Counted from the stretch's first letter, positions 8,601 to 19,234 are shown. The stretch: DNA of 64,000 bases from Marisa cornuarietis (GCA_004794655.1 SMMW01000085.1:1-64000); one strand, 5' to 3'. Notes: generated from the letters alone by a model not told the origin. Numbers and translations are program-made.

Positions 8601-11001
8601 GTCTCCACAGCTACTTTTAGGGATGGGCAGGCCCATGAGGATATATTCATAAGGTAAACAATTCACGATTCTTTAGTTATTTGACAAAATTCTTAATTGC
8701 CATGGAACACAGTTGTCCAAGTAAATTATTACTGGTACAATAGCATATTATCTCAAAGTATACACTTCCAGCAAATGTACCCAAGCATTCCCATTTTGTT
8801 TAACACTCTTATTCTGCTGTACAATTTACCAAGAAAACCATGAAAAATTACCTTGGTGATAGCAGAGTCATTTTAATTTTAGCCTTATTGGCAAATATTT
8901 TTTCTAATTTTGGAACCCCAATTGTACAGGGGTTTTTGAATTCTACGCCCTCTGGCATACCTGTAATCTCAACTACAGGTGCCAGAGAGTGTTTTTTATA
9001 GGGAAAGGCAACTTCCCTCTCTTTCCCCAGTGCTCTGCCTGAAATCAAACATTCACAGGTCAGATAAAAAGATCTAAAAATCTTGCACAAGTCAATAAAT
9101 ACATATTGCGAACTTGTAACTCTTCTACTTCTTTTAAAAGCAACTCCTTTTCCTCAAACAATTGTGATACTCTAACACTGTCTATCTCGTACCCCAAAAC
9201 AGTATAAGACCTAAGTTCTGTCCGCACAGTTTCTAGGGCATTTTCCTAACCCATGCCACATGTACTAGAAATGAAGAAAGTATTATTTTCCTCGTTTTTT
9301 TCTGTACTGACTCTGTGTGTCAGAAAAGCAAAAATATTGCCTGTCAGACTAACTGCAGTTCCCCTATAGTGTGAGACCTTTAAGAAAACAGAAAAGCATG
9401 CCTCTCATTGCATAGATTTTTTTTTACATTTTCCGAGGGATAAAATATGACACTTTCTCACCATATGCCCTGTTGAAAATTTGTTGCACAGATGAGCGGA
9501 CATCTGTGCTTTTGGATCTTACTGTTGTTGCCTGTTCCTCCCTTCTGGCATTATGTGGCACAACATAGTGGCAATCTTCGAGATAAATCTCGAAGAAGCA
9601 GCGCCCGCCCATCTGTTTAACAAAAGCCTCCTGGAAAGAAATAATAATAGAATTCATATAGTGTGGTTCCCCACATGGAGGCGACATTGATGCACTTCAC
9701 AACAGACTAAGGGCAGTGAAAGAGGCCACTGGGTGATGTCTTCTTATTATTCCTGTACGCTCCCAGTGGAGCATAGGGCCGCAACTGGGTGATGTAGCTG
9801 TCAAAATTGAGTACAAACAAGAAAAACATACATGAACATATTAAAACTGATATTAAAACTGAGAGAAAACCATCGTCGGCTGAGCGAACTGATCTGCAAG
9901 GTTGACGCATGGCGACATTGATGCAATTCACAACAGACCAAGGGCAGTGAAAGAGGCCACTGGGTGATGTAGCTGTCAAAATTGAGTACAAACAAGAAAA
10001 ACATACATGAACATACAGCTCTGATATTAAAACTGAGAGAAAACCAGCGTGGGCTGAGCGAACTGATCTGCAAGGTTGGCATGGCAACATAAGATCTGAC
10101 AGGTGAATTGGGGCAAGACCATGAACACAACAGATTCATCTATATATCCTCACTATTGGATTGCAAGTAAACTCACAGTACACCTCTGTAACCTAACACT
10201 TATCAATACATAGTGAACCAAAGGAGAGAGGCAATTATGTAGATTTCATGCCAGTGCGAAAGCGATGAGGTGAACAATTACCACTTTGTTCAGTTGTCGG
10301 CACAAGTGAACCATAAAACTTTGCTTCTCTGAAGAAGTCTTTGGTATGGCAGGGGCTGCAGCTTCTGCCGCCAATTTCCCTTTCTCGAGAGGGGAGAGAG
10401 CAGCAAACTCTGTCCTCCCTCTTGCAAGAAACTCTATATTGCCTGTAAATAAGTGAAAAAAGTTAATTCAAAAATCAGAAATTTGCATATCATCCAAACT
10501 ATTAAACCATTAATTTTGGGATGGATGGTGGCTTAGAAAAAGTACCTGATTTTCGACAGACATTGTAGGTTAAAGTGGTACTAAAATGGGATGCTTACTT
10601 TCACCCTCCTGCCGCTTCAGACGTTTGACGAACACTGTCAGCGCAGTGCTTCGTCTAAATCCCCAGACTGATTTCTGAAACCAAATTTTAATGAAAATAT
10701 TTCATTTACATTTCCACTCGATTTTCACATTATCACACAAGTCAGAAGTAATATGTTTGTATTGAAAATGTTTGTAAGAGTAATTTTTTATGCGTACATA
10801 AAAGTGTATGATCATGAGCACATGCCCACTCCATGGTTTACCCATGCATTAGAAGAAATTGTCATTATAGCCAGTCTTCTACAATACATACATTAACGCC
10901 TCATTTATTAGTCCTTACATTACATTACAGCTTAATTTATTAGTTCCAATAGATCACATTGGTATGCTCTATTTTCTTACATTTCCTCGCTTCGGCCTCA
11001 T
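5637..11001 (-). CDS. Spliced gene, HMG-box-like protein with exon-duplicated repeats (unnamed)
   Basis: I do not recognise a named gene. Exons, minus strand: 11001-10981, 10674-10599, 10442-10282, 9630-9523, 9245-9089 (donor uncertain), 9038-8852, mini-exons 8501-8463, 7995-7957 and 7489-7451, then 6836-6799, 6354-6289, 6039-5868 and 5664-5637 (stop TAG). Introns have AG acceptors and GT donors, phases agree throughout, and the sum is 1131 nt (376 residues plus stop). Residues about 1-70 run MRPKRGN|KSVWGFRRS, TVFVKRLKRQ, then FAALSPLEKGKLAAEA, resembling an HMG box. About 122-172 contain SQLFEEKELLLKEVEELQ, a likely coiled coil. About 238-276 are three 13-residue repeats of (I)ADGGQPQDLAKE type. 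A basic GGKRGGKG linker follows. The last domain has RTLWTAAEVLAV and RTSFALGNYLLRNRKK, like W...E..AV / R.W..VK..V.N domains of uncharacterised animal proteins. This suggests a nuclear DNA-binding role (inference). An in-frame ATG at 11025 would add eight residues. Confidence 0.75.
7451..7489 (-). other. Mini-exon copy 3 (last in transcript order)
   Basis: This 39-nt exon follows the acceptor GGTGGGCAG and ends at a strong donor, AAAGAAAT|GTAAGT. It enters and leaves in phase 2 and encodes ADGGQPQDLAKE plus a split codon. The split AT joins the following exon (6836-6799) as ATG. Its weak polypyrimidine tract is the least convincing part of the call. Confidence 0.65.
7957..7995 (-). other. 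Mini-exon copy 2
   Basis: It is identical in sequence to the copy at 7451-7489 and lies exactly 506 bp away with the same acceptor and donor. Because it is phase 2 on both sides and 39 nt long, including or skipping it preserves the reading frame. The split AT joins the next copy's T to give ATT (Ile). Confidence 0.65.
8463..8501 (-). other. Mini-exon copy 1 (first in transcript order)
   Basis: This is the most diverged copy. It encodes ADEGQPQDLAEE, with Gly to Glu and Lys to Glu changes from the other two. Splice borders are conserved (GCCGAAGAAAT|GTAAGT). It accepts the phase-2 end of the 9038-8852 exon (AG|T, Ser). Confidence 0.65.
9676..10085. repeat. Direct intronic repeat, two copies
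   Basis: The block starting GCGACATTGATGCA occurs at about 9680-9905 and again at about 9910-10085. The first copy carries an extra segment of about 55 bp (around 9738-9794) flanked by ACTGGGTGATGT on both sides, which is a local insertion or duplication. The repeat lies inside the intron between exons 10442-10282 and 9630-9523. Open frames on the minus strand across it are repeat-driven and not counted as genes. Confidence 0.8.
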
Positions 11002-11003
11002 TT

Positions 11004-11060
11004 TGCAAAATGGCGCGAATAGCATCTCCTGAGAGTTACAGTCCTTGGCGTTAGCCAGAT
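11004..11060 (-). promoter_or_regulatory. Probable proximal promoter / 5' UTR with YY1-like site
   Basis: The plus strand reads AAAATGGCGCG at 11007-11017, close to the YY1 core AANATGGCG. It lies a few bases upstream of the ATG at 11001. In many animal genes with short leaders such a site sits just downstream of the transcription start. There is no TATA box nearby. The site overlaps the alternative eight-residue N-terminal extension from 11025. The assignment is inference from sequence only. Confidence 0.4.
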
Positions 11061-11223
11061 CAAACGTTTAAACGGTGATTCCGACATATCCCAATCGTGT
11101 GTTAGTAATATGCTATTGTAAACACGTTCCGAAATTGCTTTTGACAGGGCGAAAGCGCTTTCGTTTGCAGTCTCTGCAGACGACGCAAAGGTTTTTGCCT
11201 AGTACCCCTACCCACCCCAACAT

Positions 11224-11975
11224 GCGAATAATGGAACTTTTTAGGTACCCCCAAAAAAACACCCCAAATTAGTGATTCTTACTATTGTTCTAATGAACTT
11301 TTTTGCAATTTTGGAAACTGATTTTATAAACTGTTTCATGATTTATTTTAAAGTATATTTTAAGACCAAATCGCCTTTCATTTAAGAAAGGTCCTTATTA
11401 CGTTGCATCCATATGGTAATACGAAACATTGGGCTAATGAAATATCAAAGTATATTATACTGTGCTTAGTTATGGCGGTGTTCATTCCAACAACCCATCT
11501 TGTTTATTTATTTTATTTATTTAGCTGACGTAGCTTTTGATTGGTAAACTACTGTCACGTGACATATTCTTAGGATACGAGAATGCTGGGCGAAACGAAA
11601 TAATGGGACTTTTTAAGTACCATCCCCCCCCCGAATAGTGATTCCTTACTGTTGTTCTAATGATATTTTTTGCAATTTTGGAAACTGATTTTATGATCTA
11701 TTTTATGATTTATTTTGAAGTATTTTATTTAAAATATATTTTAAGACCAAATCCTTTCATTTTAGAAAAATTCCTTATTATGTTGCATCCATGGTAATAT
11801 GGAACATCGTGTGGCAGTTTGAAATATCAAAGTATATTATATTGTGCTTAGTTGTGGCGGTGGTCATTCCAACGCCCGTCTTGTTTATTTATTTATTTTA
11901 TTTATTTAGCTGACGTAGCTTTTGATTGGTAAACTACTGTCACGTGACATATACTTAGGATAGGAGAATACGGTG
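11224..11975. repeat. Tandem duplication (about 375 bp x 2) with promoter-like motifs
   Basis: Copy 1 (11224-11590) and copy 2 (about 11595-11975) align over their whole length with small indels; by eye roughly 85 percent identical. Both end with the same motif series: TGACGTAG (11526, 11911), GATTGG (inverted CCAAT, 11539 and 11924) and the palindrome GTCACGTGAC (11554-11563 and 11939-11948). These motifs are unchanged although the flanks have diverged. The block begins about 220 bp upstream of the start of the minus-strand gene. Confidence 0.85.
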
Positions 11976-12043
11976 TACTGAGTGCCGTATGCTGGCGGTA
12001 TTTTACCCACTCTGAGTGCGGATTTAGTCAGGACAATAAGGTG

Positions 12044-12089
<46 letters not shown>
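12044..12089. repeat. (CAT)n microsatellite
   Basis: About fifteen uninterrupted CAT/ATC units. On the minus strand they produce a run of ATG codons that inflates an open frame at 11906-12088. That frame has no other coding character. Confidence 0.95.
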
Positions 12090-12500
12090 GCAGCATTTAT
12101 TCTACCGAAACAACCCAGACTGTTCTCTCCATCAGCTGCAGTTTCACAGGGGCACGTGTAATACAGATATTTAAATGCAATGATATGGATGTCTAGATAA
12201 ACGTGTCAGTGTGAATCCATGTATGAGTATGCTTGTGAGAATATATGCGTATACGCGTGAAGTGTTTGTATAGAGATAAATGTATAATCAGAAGTTTAAA
12301 ATACAAACAAATAGTTATACTTGGGATTGAAATAGCTGATTTGCCCTCATTTGCTTATTAACGCCTGAGATTGTTTCAAAAACCTCATATATATTAAAAA
12401 AATTGTAATCCAATAGGTCATTAGAATCTATATAGGAAACTTCGTGCGCGTATGTGTTACACCTTCCCCCATCAACTTCTGTTTGTGTATTCGTTATGAA

Positions 12501-12610
12501 TAGCTTGGTACTGTGAAGCGCGGAGAGCCTGGACACATGGGGGATTCCGGGCTATTAGCTTGGTACTGTGAAGCGCGGAGAGCCTGGACACATGGGGGAT
12601 TCCGGGCTAT
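12501..12610. repeat. Perfect 55-bp tandem duplication
   Basis: TAGCTTGGTACTGTGAAGCG begins at 12501 and again at 12556. The two 55-bp units are identical and directly abutted. Perfect identity implies a very recent slippage or assembly event. Confidence 0.95.
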
Positions 12611-14741
12611 ACAGAGGTAAGAGAAGTAGTAGTGGTAATATTAATTGTAGGAGTAGCAGCTGAGTGTACAATCGCTGTTATGTTAAAATAAGTTTTGTAG
12701 CGCCTTTGTTTTGAGGCCTAAAAACTGAGACAATAAACAATGCCATGCCTTTCTCTCTCTCTCTCTCACACACACAGCCATATATTTGCATAAAAATGTA
12801 CACATAAATTAACAAACAACAGACTCAAAGTGTAATCACCATACGGAAAGCTATTTTCGTGCTGACAAGTGTATGATGGCGAACCCCGATATTACTGTCA
12901 CTAAAGGTGACAAACCTGTGATGAGGTGAGCAGTACTATATTACAGTCTGCACAAGACAAAACTTATTTTCTCTCACCGACAGCACCATATCTTTAGGTC
13001 ACCTTTGCCTCGTTCTAGATGTCTTCTTCGTCTCTTTCTTTGTCTATCGGTCGCTCTCTCTCTCTCTATATATATATATATATCACATTCTCTCTCTTTT
13101 TTCCCCCTTTTTTCTGTCTCCAAAAGGCCAGTTGAAATCAGATCCTCAAATGTCTCGAGCAATTTTTACTAACCAATATGATCTGAGTGGGTGAAAACAG
13201 ACGCCCAGAAAGCCGCAATCACAAACAGCTCCCTCTTCTTTCTCCCCCCCCCCCACTCACCCTTTTCTCGTGCAGCAGCAGCCACCAACCAAGTCTACAA
13301 AATGTTTTGTGACACGTATTCCAAAAATCGTTTTTGAGTTGAATACTCCCCTGACAAAATTTAATTTAACGAAAACTTTTTCTACTTCTCCGGGGTGGTA
13401 ACAAAAAGTGGTACGAACGTATATCGAATATCCGCCTGGCTGGGCGCGTGTACGTCACACTGCGACTCACGTTCACGGCTGTTTTTGAGGATGTTGCACG
13501 TGAACTGAGGCACTTGTATTTGTTCCCCTTCTTTCTTTAGTTTTTTGTTTAAACTTTGCCTTGCTTTCTTTTATTCATTCGTTCATTATTCTTACTTTCT
13601 CGTTTTTAATTTCTTTCTTTAATTATTGTCTTAGATACTATTCTACTTTTTCTAGAATTTATCTCATAATGGTGTCCTTGAAGCCCTATCTCCCACAGAA
13701 AACATTAACTTGTTGTTTTGTGATTGTGACTTAGTGAACAAGTCTAGTGTCAGCTTCTTCACCCACTTAAATTGTGGCCGGTTAGTAAAACGTTCACGTC
13801 ACGTGGTTTAAGGGCATGATTTAAATCGGCTTTTAGAGCTGATGGTCGGGAGATCAGGCAGGAGCTGAAGGTTGCGTCTCGCAAAACATACTATCCACTA
13901 TACGGGGATTTCTTTTTTTTTTTTTTGAGGGGGGCGGGCAGAGGAAGGGGGAAGAAGGGTTTGTGTTGGTGGTCGCCATTTGTCTTCTGTCTGCCTACTG
14001 CTGATTCCATTCAGCAAGTCGTTACCCCTTACCCCCAGCTACTCACCAGCTTACGATTTTTACAGTTTCCATTTGTCTTCGGACTCCACGTGACATGGTG
14101 TGCTTTATTTTGCTCGCGACGCTGCATACATCGCCGCTTTGTGCAGGTGGAGAGCTATGTCACATCCATTAGGAACTTTCTACAGTCTCAAAGCCTTGAG
14201 AGGAGACGAAAATTCTCTGAGATTATTCATGAATCGATCATTGAAAGGCCTGGTTAAGAAAGAATTAAAGAAGGAAGAAATGAATGAAAGAGGGTAGACA
14301 CACCGTCGACGATTCAGCTTTGGCCCCGACCGCTGTCTGAGCTGGTGGGTGGAAGGCGAGAATGAAATATGAAGGTGGCGAGACAAAGAACTGGGAAGAA
14401 GGAAAGAACCTAGCGCTATGTTCTTGTTTGTTGTTGTTGTTGTTTTTTTTTTTTTGCTTGATTTTTGTTTGTTGTTTGCTTATTTGATTTTTCTTTTTTA
14501 TGTATGCTTATAAATAATGTCATACTTGAGGTATCATGTAACGTAGATGTATTATGTAATAGTAACATTGGCAGACAAGCAATTTCCTGAAAAAGGATTA
14601 ACAAAGAGCTTTTAAATTTGTAGGAAACTGTCCAAAGTCTTAAGAAACTCGACGGTCGTCAGGTGCAAGGGAATTGAAAACCCCCAAAAGAAAATGTTGG
14701 AGTCAGGTGAGTGTGATTTATCAACAAGCGACCAGAAGCAT
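12611..14741. other. Non-coding stretch with simple repeats
   Basis: Contains (CT)n(CA)n near 12750-12776, a (TA)n run near 13068-13083, pyrimidine-rich tracts (13540-13660) and a T-run at 13912-13926. Overlapping open frames at 13925-14297 are not supported by splice context or recognisable domains. Confidence 0.5.
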
Positions 14742-14998
14742 TCAGTCATGTCTTGGGAGACAGCTTCTGAAATATTCGATGAGGTCAGCTAGTTCTTTAA
14801 TTTTCATAAACTCCAAATCAGCGGTGGATGTTACTGCTGCTGCCATCTGCAGCCGGTGGAGGTTTTCATCAGAGTTGACAGTACAGTGAAACCTGAGAGA
14901 GTTTGTCGTTGGGGAAGGGGGGTGGATGCAAGAACGGATTTGAACAGAATGAATACTTTCACTTACCACCATAACCTGATTAGGACGATAGCGATTGC
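14742..14998 (-). CDS. Possible last two exons of an unknown minus-strand gene
   Basis: A 32-nt segment 14998-14967 follows a long pyrimidine-rich tract and TATTACCTAG, and ends at a strong donor, ATGGTG|GTAAGT. After 74 bp comes the acceptor AACTCTCTCAG and a segment 14892-14742. That segment encodes FHCTVNSDENLHRLQ, then DLEFMKIKELADLIEY, and ends RSCLPRHD with a TGA stop. Joined, the first piece reads AIAIVLIRLWW, a hydrophobic stretch. Read through without splicing, the frame is also open. I found no upstream exons and no family, so this is a candidate only. Confidence 0.3.
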
Positions 14999-15092
14999 CT
15001 AGGTAATACAAGTCACAAAATCATCCAGAGTCAATGGAAAAAAGAAATAGAGAAAGAAATATAATATCATACGTACGTCCATGCGCGCGTAG

Positions 15093-15128
15093 ACACACAC
15101 ACACACACACACACACACACGCGCGCGC
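15093..15128. repeat. (CA)n-(GC)n microsatellite
   Basis: A run of fourteen CA units is followed directly by GCGCGCGC. Alternating purine-pyrimidine sequence of this kind can adopt Z-DNA. Confidence 0.95.
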
Positions 15129-17079
15129 AAATAGTGCGTAATAAAAACAGCTGACAATCTTATCAAACGACTGATATTAACTGGATAGACATTAGAAGAT
15201 TTTTTAGAAAAAAGTTTAACAATACACAATGTCATCATTATAAAAGGGCAGCCAATCGAAACGACAGGAAACCTCTAGGCAGGCGAGATCGCCTCCAGCT
15301 GAAGACGACAACTACACTTATAAGACGGATAATGGCCGCTTCATCGAAGACTTCTAAGCTTGTGTGGCACTGTCATCCGAAGATGTAGCTGAGACCGAGA
15401 TGTCGGCACATACACGAGAAAAGCTAGGAATAGCATTTAATAAGGCGGGTTCTGTCGAGAGATCAGACGTACTCTTCGAAATGATGACAGGAATAATTTA
15501 CAGATTCTCTCTGTCTCTGGGCGGCTTACTTTCTCGGGGACATTAGCCAGATGCTTGCGCGTCTCTCATAAGCAACTTTGTCTGCAGATCAGTCACCTAT
15601 GACGACGCCCAAGTGGGAGAAGATTTTTGTTTCCAGTTGTAAAGCTTGGAATGGAGGGAGGGGAAAAAAGGACGTAGATGGGAGGAAAGAGAGAGAAGAT
15701 AAAGAGAATCGGTCTTTTATTCTAGGAGATCGTTAATGGATAAAGAAAATAAGTTTAAAGCACACGTAAACACACGAACACACGAGCGCGCGACACCCCC
15801 CCCCCCCACACACACACAGAGTCCACAAAGAACACATCTCTACTAAGGATCGTAGTTACAAAGCGAGAGTAAATCGTTTCCCCAGGGCAAAACGAAGAAA
15901 AGGAGAACGTCTCTTTTTCCCCAAACGTTTTAGAGCGGTATCCAGACCACATGAACACTCTTCGTGTTCTCTACCCTAGGAAACCTTTGCCACCTCTTTA
16001 TAACTACGACTGCAGAGGTAAACCAACGTCTGGAGGTTAAAGATGAAGGTGGTCTCATTACTTAATGGCCGTAGAGGAAGGAAGGAGGTGAAGCCCCTAC
16101 TTACCAGTTTTTGTTAGGGCAGTGCTACCTTCCTCAGCTTTCTACGGAATCAGGTATCCATTCCACAGCTGGGTGAAGTATACTTTGTGTCATGTCTAAG
16201 TCCAATAAAGATTATTTATAACCCTCAGAGAACTTTTTAAAACAGTTACCATACACAGTAATGCAATACACAATGTTCAGACTATCTGGAGATCTATGTT
16301 TCTGTTTAAAATGTACAGAGTAAATGTAGAAAAGTAAATAAATACTTACATGTTTATTACGTAAGCATACAATAACAATATTGATCTTAATTCTTATTCT
16401 CCCTAGTCGCTGTGAGGATGGCAATTATTATTTCTCTACACTAAGGTTTGTTACAATGTTCTTTCTAGCGGTGCCAAATAAATATTTAGACTTGCATGAG
16501 TTTGGATTATTCCAGCAGAATTTAAGGAAGAAACTCACATAAAGATATAATAGTGGTAATTATCCCTTGTATTATCCAGACTGCATTTTTACCTAGACAT
16601 TCGCATCGTGGCACAATATTGTGCTGTCCCATTTGTACAGGTAGGCTGTTGAAAACTTAACAAAAGATATTAATTAGCCGTGCGATTTAACAGACCTTTT
16701 TGCAAATAAAAATACCCTTAAGCATTTTATAATTATAAAAGATTTCATCATTTTCCATTTCAGAAAGCCCAAAACACAAAATTCTTCTAATCGTTTCCTT
16801 AAACCAGCTATAATTGAGTTGAAGATTTTCTGATTGATCCAAGTCTACGTAAACTTTAATTAGTTAGAATGTCTAGTAAGTGTGTAAAGGCACTGATAGA
16901 GTTGGCCAAGCGTAGCTTTAAAAGATGCATTTAAACAGATGCATTTAAAAGTTAAACCAATACTCAATACTCATTTAGACACATAACATGTTTATTAGGA
17001 ATGTGCTTCCTCGCTAGATCTCGCACATGGGGGAGATGGATGAAACAGGAGTACCCCGAGGATACGCCCAAAAGCTGGA
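15129..17079. other. No supported gene
   Basis: The stretch has short open frames only, a C-run near 15796-15806 and a CA-rich patch near 15808. An AT-rich half (16200-16960) includes a small direct repeat, AGATGCATTTAAA, at about 16922-16948. Nothing coding is supported. Confidence 0.5.
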
Positions 17080-17189
17080 CCTGTGGACATGTGTCACATA
17101 CAGTGTTCCGAAACGAGATCTGAACCCAGGGCTTCTCACTGCAGTGGTGACAAGTGAGTAAAATAACCAATACACTACCGGGCTACCCT
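17080..17189 (-). repeat. tRNA-derived SINE, family 1, copy 2 (5' part)
   Basis: On the minus strand it begins GGGTAGCCCGGTAGTGTATTGG (A-box-like), continues with GTCACCACTGCAGTGAG and has the B-box-like GGGTTCAGATCTC. These match the head of the copies at 1805 and 36950. The 3' body with GTAAAACACCAATTCC is missing. It shows the tRNA-like 5' end of the family best. Confidence 0.6.
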
Positions 17190-19234
17190 AATTAAGACTT
17201 ACCAATTTATACCAAAAATTCAACATTCTAAGTTTACCTATCACATCTAAAAGATATCTAACTAGTTCTCGAAAGACTATTGCATTGTGTGCGCGCACGA
17301 GCTGACAACGGTTTGGGCGCCGCTGCCCTAAGCGCGAAGCTATCCGCTCCAAATGGAGAGATGGCTGGCAGAGATTAGCAACAGTCAGTTCAGTCTAACA
17401 CAAGGGAATAAACTGGCCAACAAACACATTCTGGGAAGTGCAAGGGCCACGAGTCGAAAGTAAGGGGTGTTGAGGTATGGCCCTGATGTGAAGAAAATTC
17501 TCACAAAACCGATTACTAATACGAAACGGAATTCATCCATTCTCTTTGGTCATGCACTGTATGCACTAGCAAGATGCCACATAAATGCATGAACGATGTT
17601 GATCGATGCTGCATCAACAACATTCAGCTGGCAAAACTTTTTGTCAACTTTTGTTTCAAAGAAAATCTAGAAAGAAGACTTAAACAAAAAGGAAGAACGT
17701 CTTAACCATGGTATTTAAAAGAATCCTCAACGATTGAAAAGAATATCATTTGCGGATATTTACATTGATGTCTCATGACATGACTGGTTACTGGTCACGG
17801 AGTACTGATAGTTTTACCTGTCACCTGCATGCACAACAAAAGCATTCCGTCAGTTTGTCTGCTATCTGAACTGAATGGACAGACACTGATTTGAAGATGA
17901 CAAGCCGCCCCAGAGTGATATTGTCACGATGGTTGATATCACGAGTGAAAAGATGGCTGCCTGCTGGCTTCAGCGCGTTCTGCTGTAGCGCGTGCAGGAT
18001 CTGTCTAGTAGTTTTCGATCAGTGGCTCGTTCCCACACACGAATGGATCGTGTAAAGTTCAGATAGATTAATTTACATAGGCTTGACAAATAGTTCAATA
18101 TAAACCAAAATTCTAGAGCGTAATTTTCACAAAATTTAACAATTTCATTAAAATTTTTCTTTTCTTTCTTTCTTTTTTTTACCTGTTTTGACGCATTTCG
18201 CTAAGCAAGCGCGCAAATAAGAAAGAAAGAGGAAGCGGGGAAAACTCGCAATCTGTCAGAAAATGGATGAGCACAGAACAGAGAAGGAGAAAGGCAGCCA
18301 GTGAATTGTAAAGAAGGTTTTAATAGAAAATCGATAACAGACGTAGTTTACGTTGGAAAATATCATATTTCCTCGGATATCGCCTTACGAAGCCAGCGTG
18401 CGGCTCAAACAATCAAACGAACAAACAAAAGAAAAACAGTACGGTCTCACTTTAACTGGTGGAAGGCCGCAAGGATACCTTCGTCAGTACTGGCAAATCC
18501 CTCTAATCCAGCATGGCGGAGTCTTGCTGGTGGACTTTATTGCTACAAGCTGATCCTCAACAGTGTCATCCATTGACGTCAGTCACATCGATCAACCGAT
18601 ACCAGTCAACTGTTGCCATTTTCATGAGGCGACGGTTTGACCACTTCGATTCAATTTAGATTCGACCATTTACCGATTCGACCACGCCACACTCGATTCG
18701 ACCACTGCATCGGTCAATTCGACCACCGAGTACTTTTCAGTGTCATGACATTTTTGTTGCTTGTGTCTTACAAAAAAACAAAACAAAAAAAACCCCCGAA
18801 ACTGCATAGTTTGTCAATACAAGTAAGTCGCGTGACATATATATCTATATACAGAGAGAGACTACTCGCCACTGATATCAAATAAAAAATGTAGTAATAT
18901 AGCCTTATATAAGGGCGAGAACAAATACATTCCTTATTGTTTAGAGAGAAAGAGCAAGATCGACGAGCGCTAGTCAACCAAAGACGATAAAAAAGATTAC
19001 ATAAAAATTATTTTGCGACTGAAAAAGATACTTTGGTCCGATCGACCAGCCCCTGGTTTCTTCCCACAAGTCAGTCCTCTTCAAAGCAAATTTTGATGAA
19101 CCCGAGGCCCTTTTGCGATGGGAGAGACCTGACACAAGCTGGTGCTGTACTTCGCTCCGTACACTCGAGCATACCTTTAAAGACTACTCCCATGTTGAGC
19201 GCCAAGAGGGGAATTTTCTCAAATTTGCTATTTC
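17190..19234. other. No supported gene; short GATTCGACCA repeats
   Basis: No coding signature is evident. Around 18635-18730 the motif ATTCGACCA recurs about five times at irregular spacing. Short overlapping frames at 18301-18576 have no domain or splice support. A C-rich/A-rich low-complexity patch lies at 18770-18800. Confidence 0.5.

Larger units (their letters stand above)
6998..8640. repeat. 506-bp tandem repeat, about 3.25 units
   Basis: Three complete units with an exact 506-bp spacing (for example landmarks at 7117, 7623 and 8129) are followed by a partial fourth that ends near 8640. Units differ by only a few substitutions, so the expansion is recent. Each full unit contains one 39-nt mini-exon of the minus-strand gene plus 467 bp of intron. 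The left end at about 6998 lacks a fourth mini-exon. Plus-strand open frames of 68 codons recur once per unit, but they are best read as by-products of the repeat. Confidence 0.95.

Noticed and set aside
9707..10139. Overlapping minus-strand frames of 112 and 127 codons
   Set aside because: They are produced by a direct repeat within an intron and contain the same peptide twice in two frames.
11906..12088. Minus-strand frame starting with a run of Met residues
   Set aside because: The Met run is the (CAT)n microsatellite. The rest overlaps the tandem promoter-like duplication.
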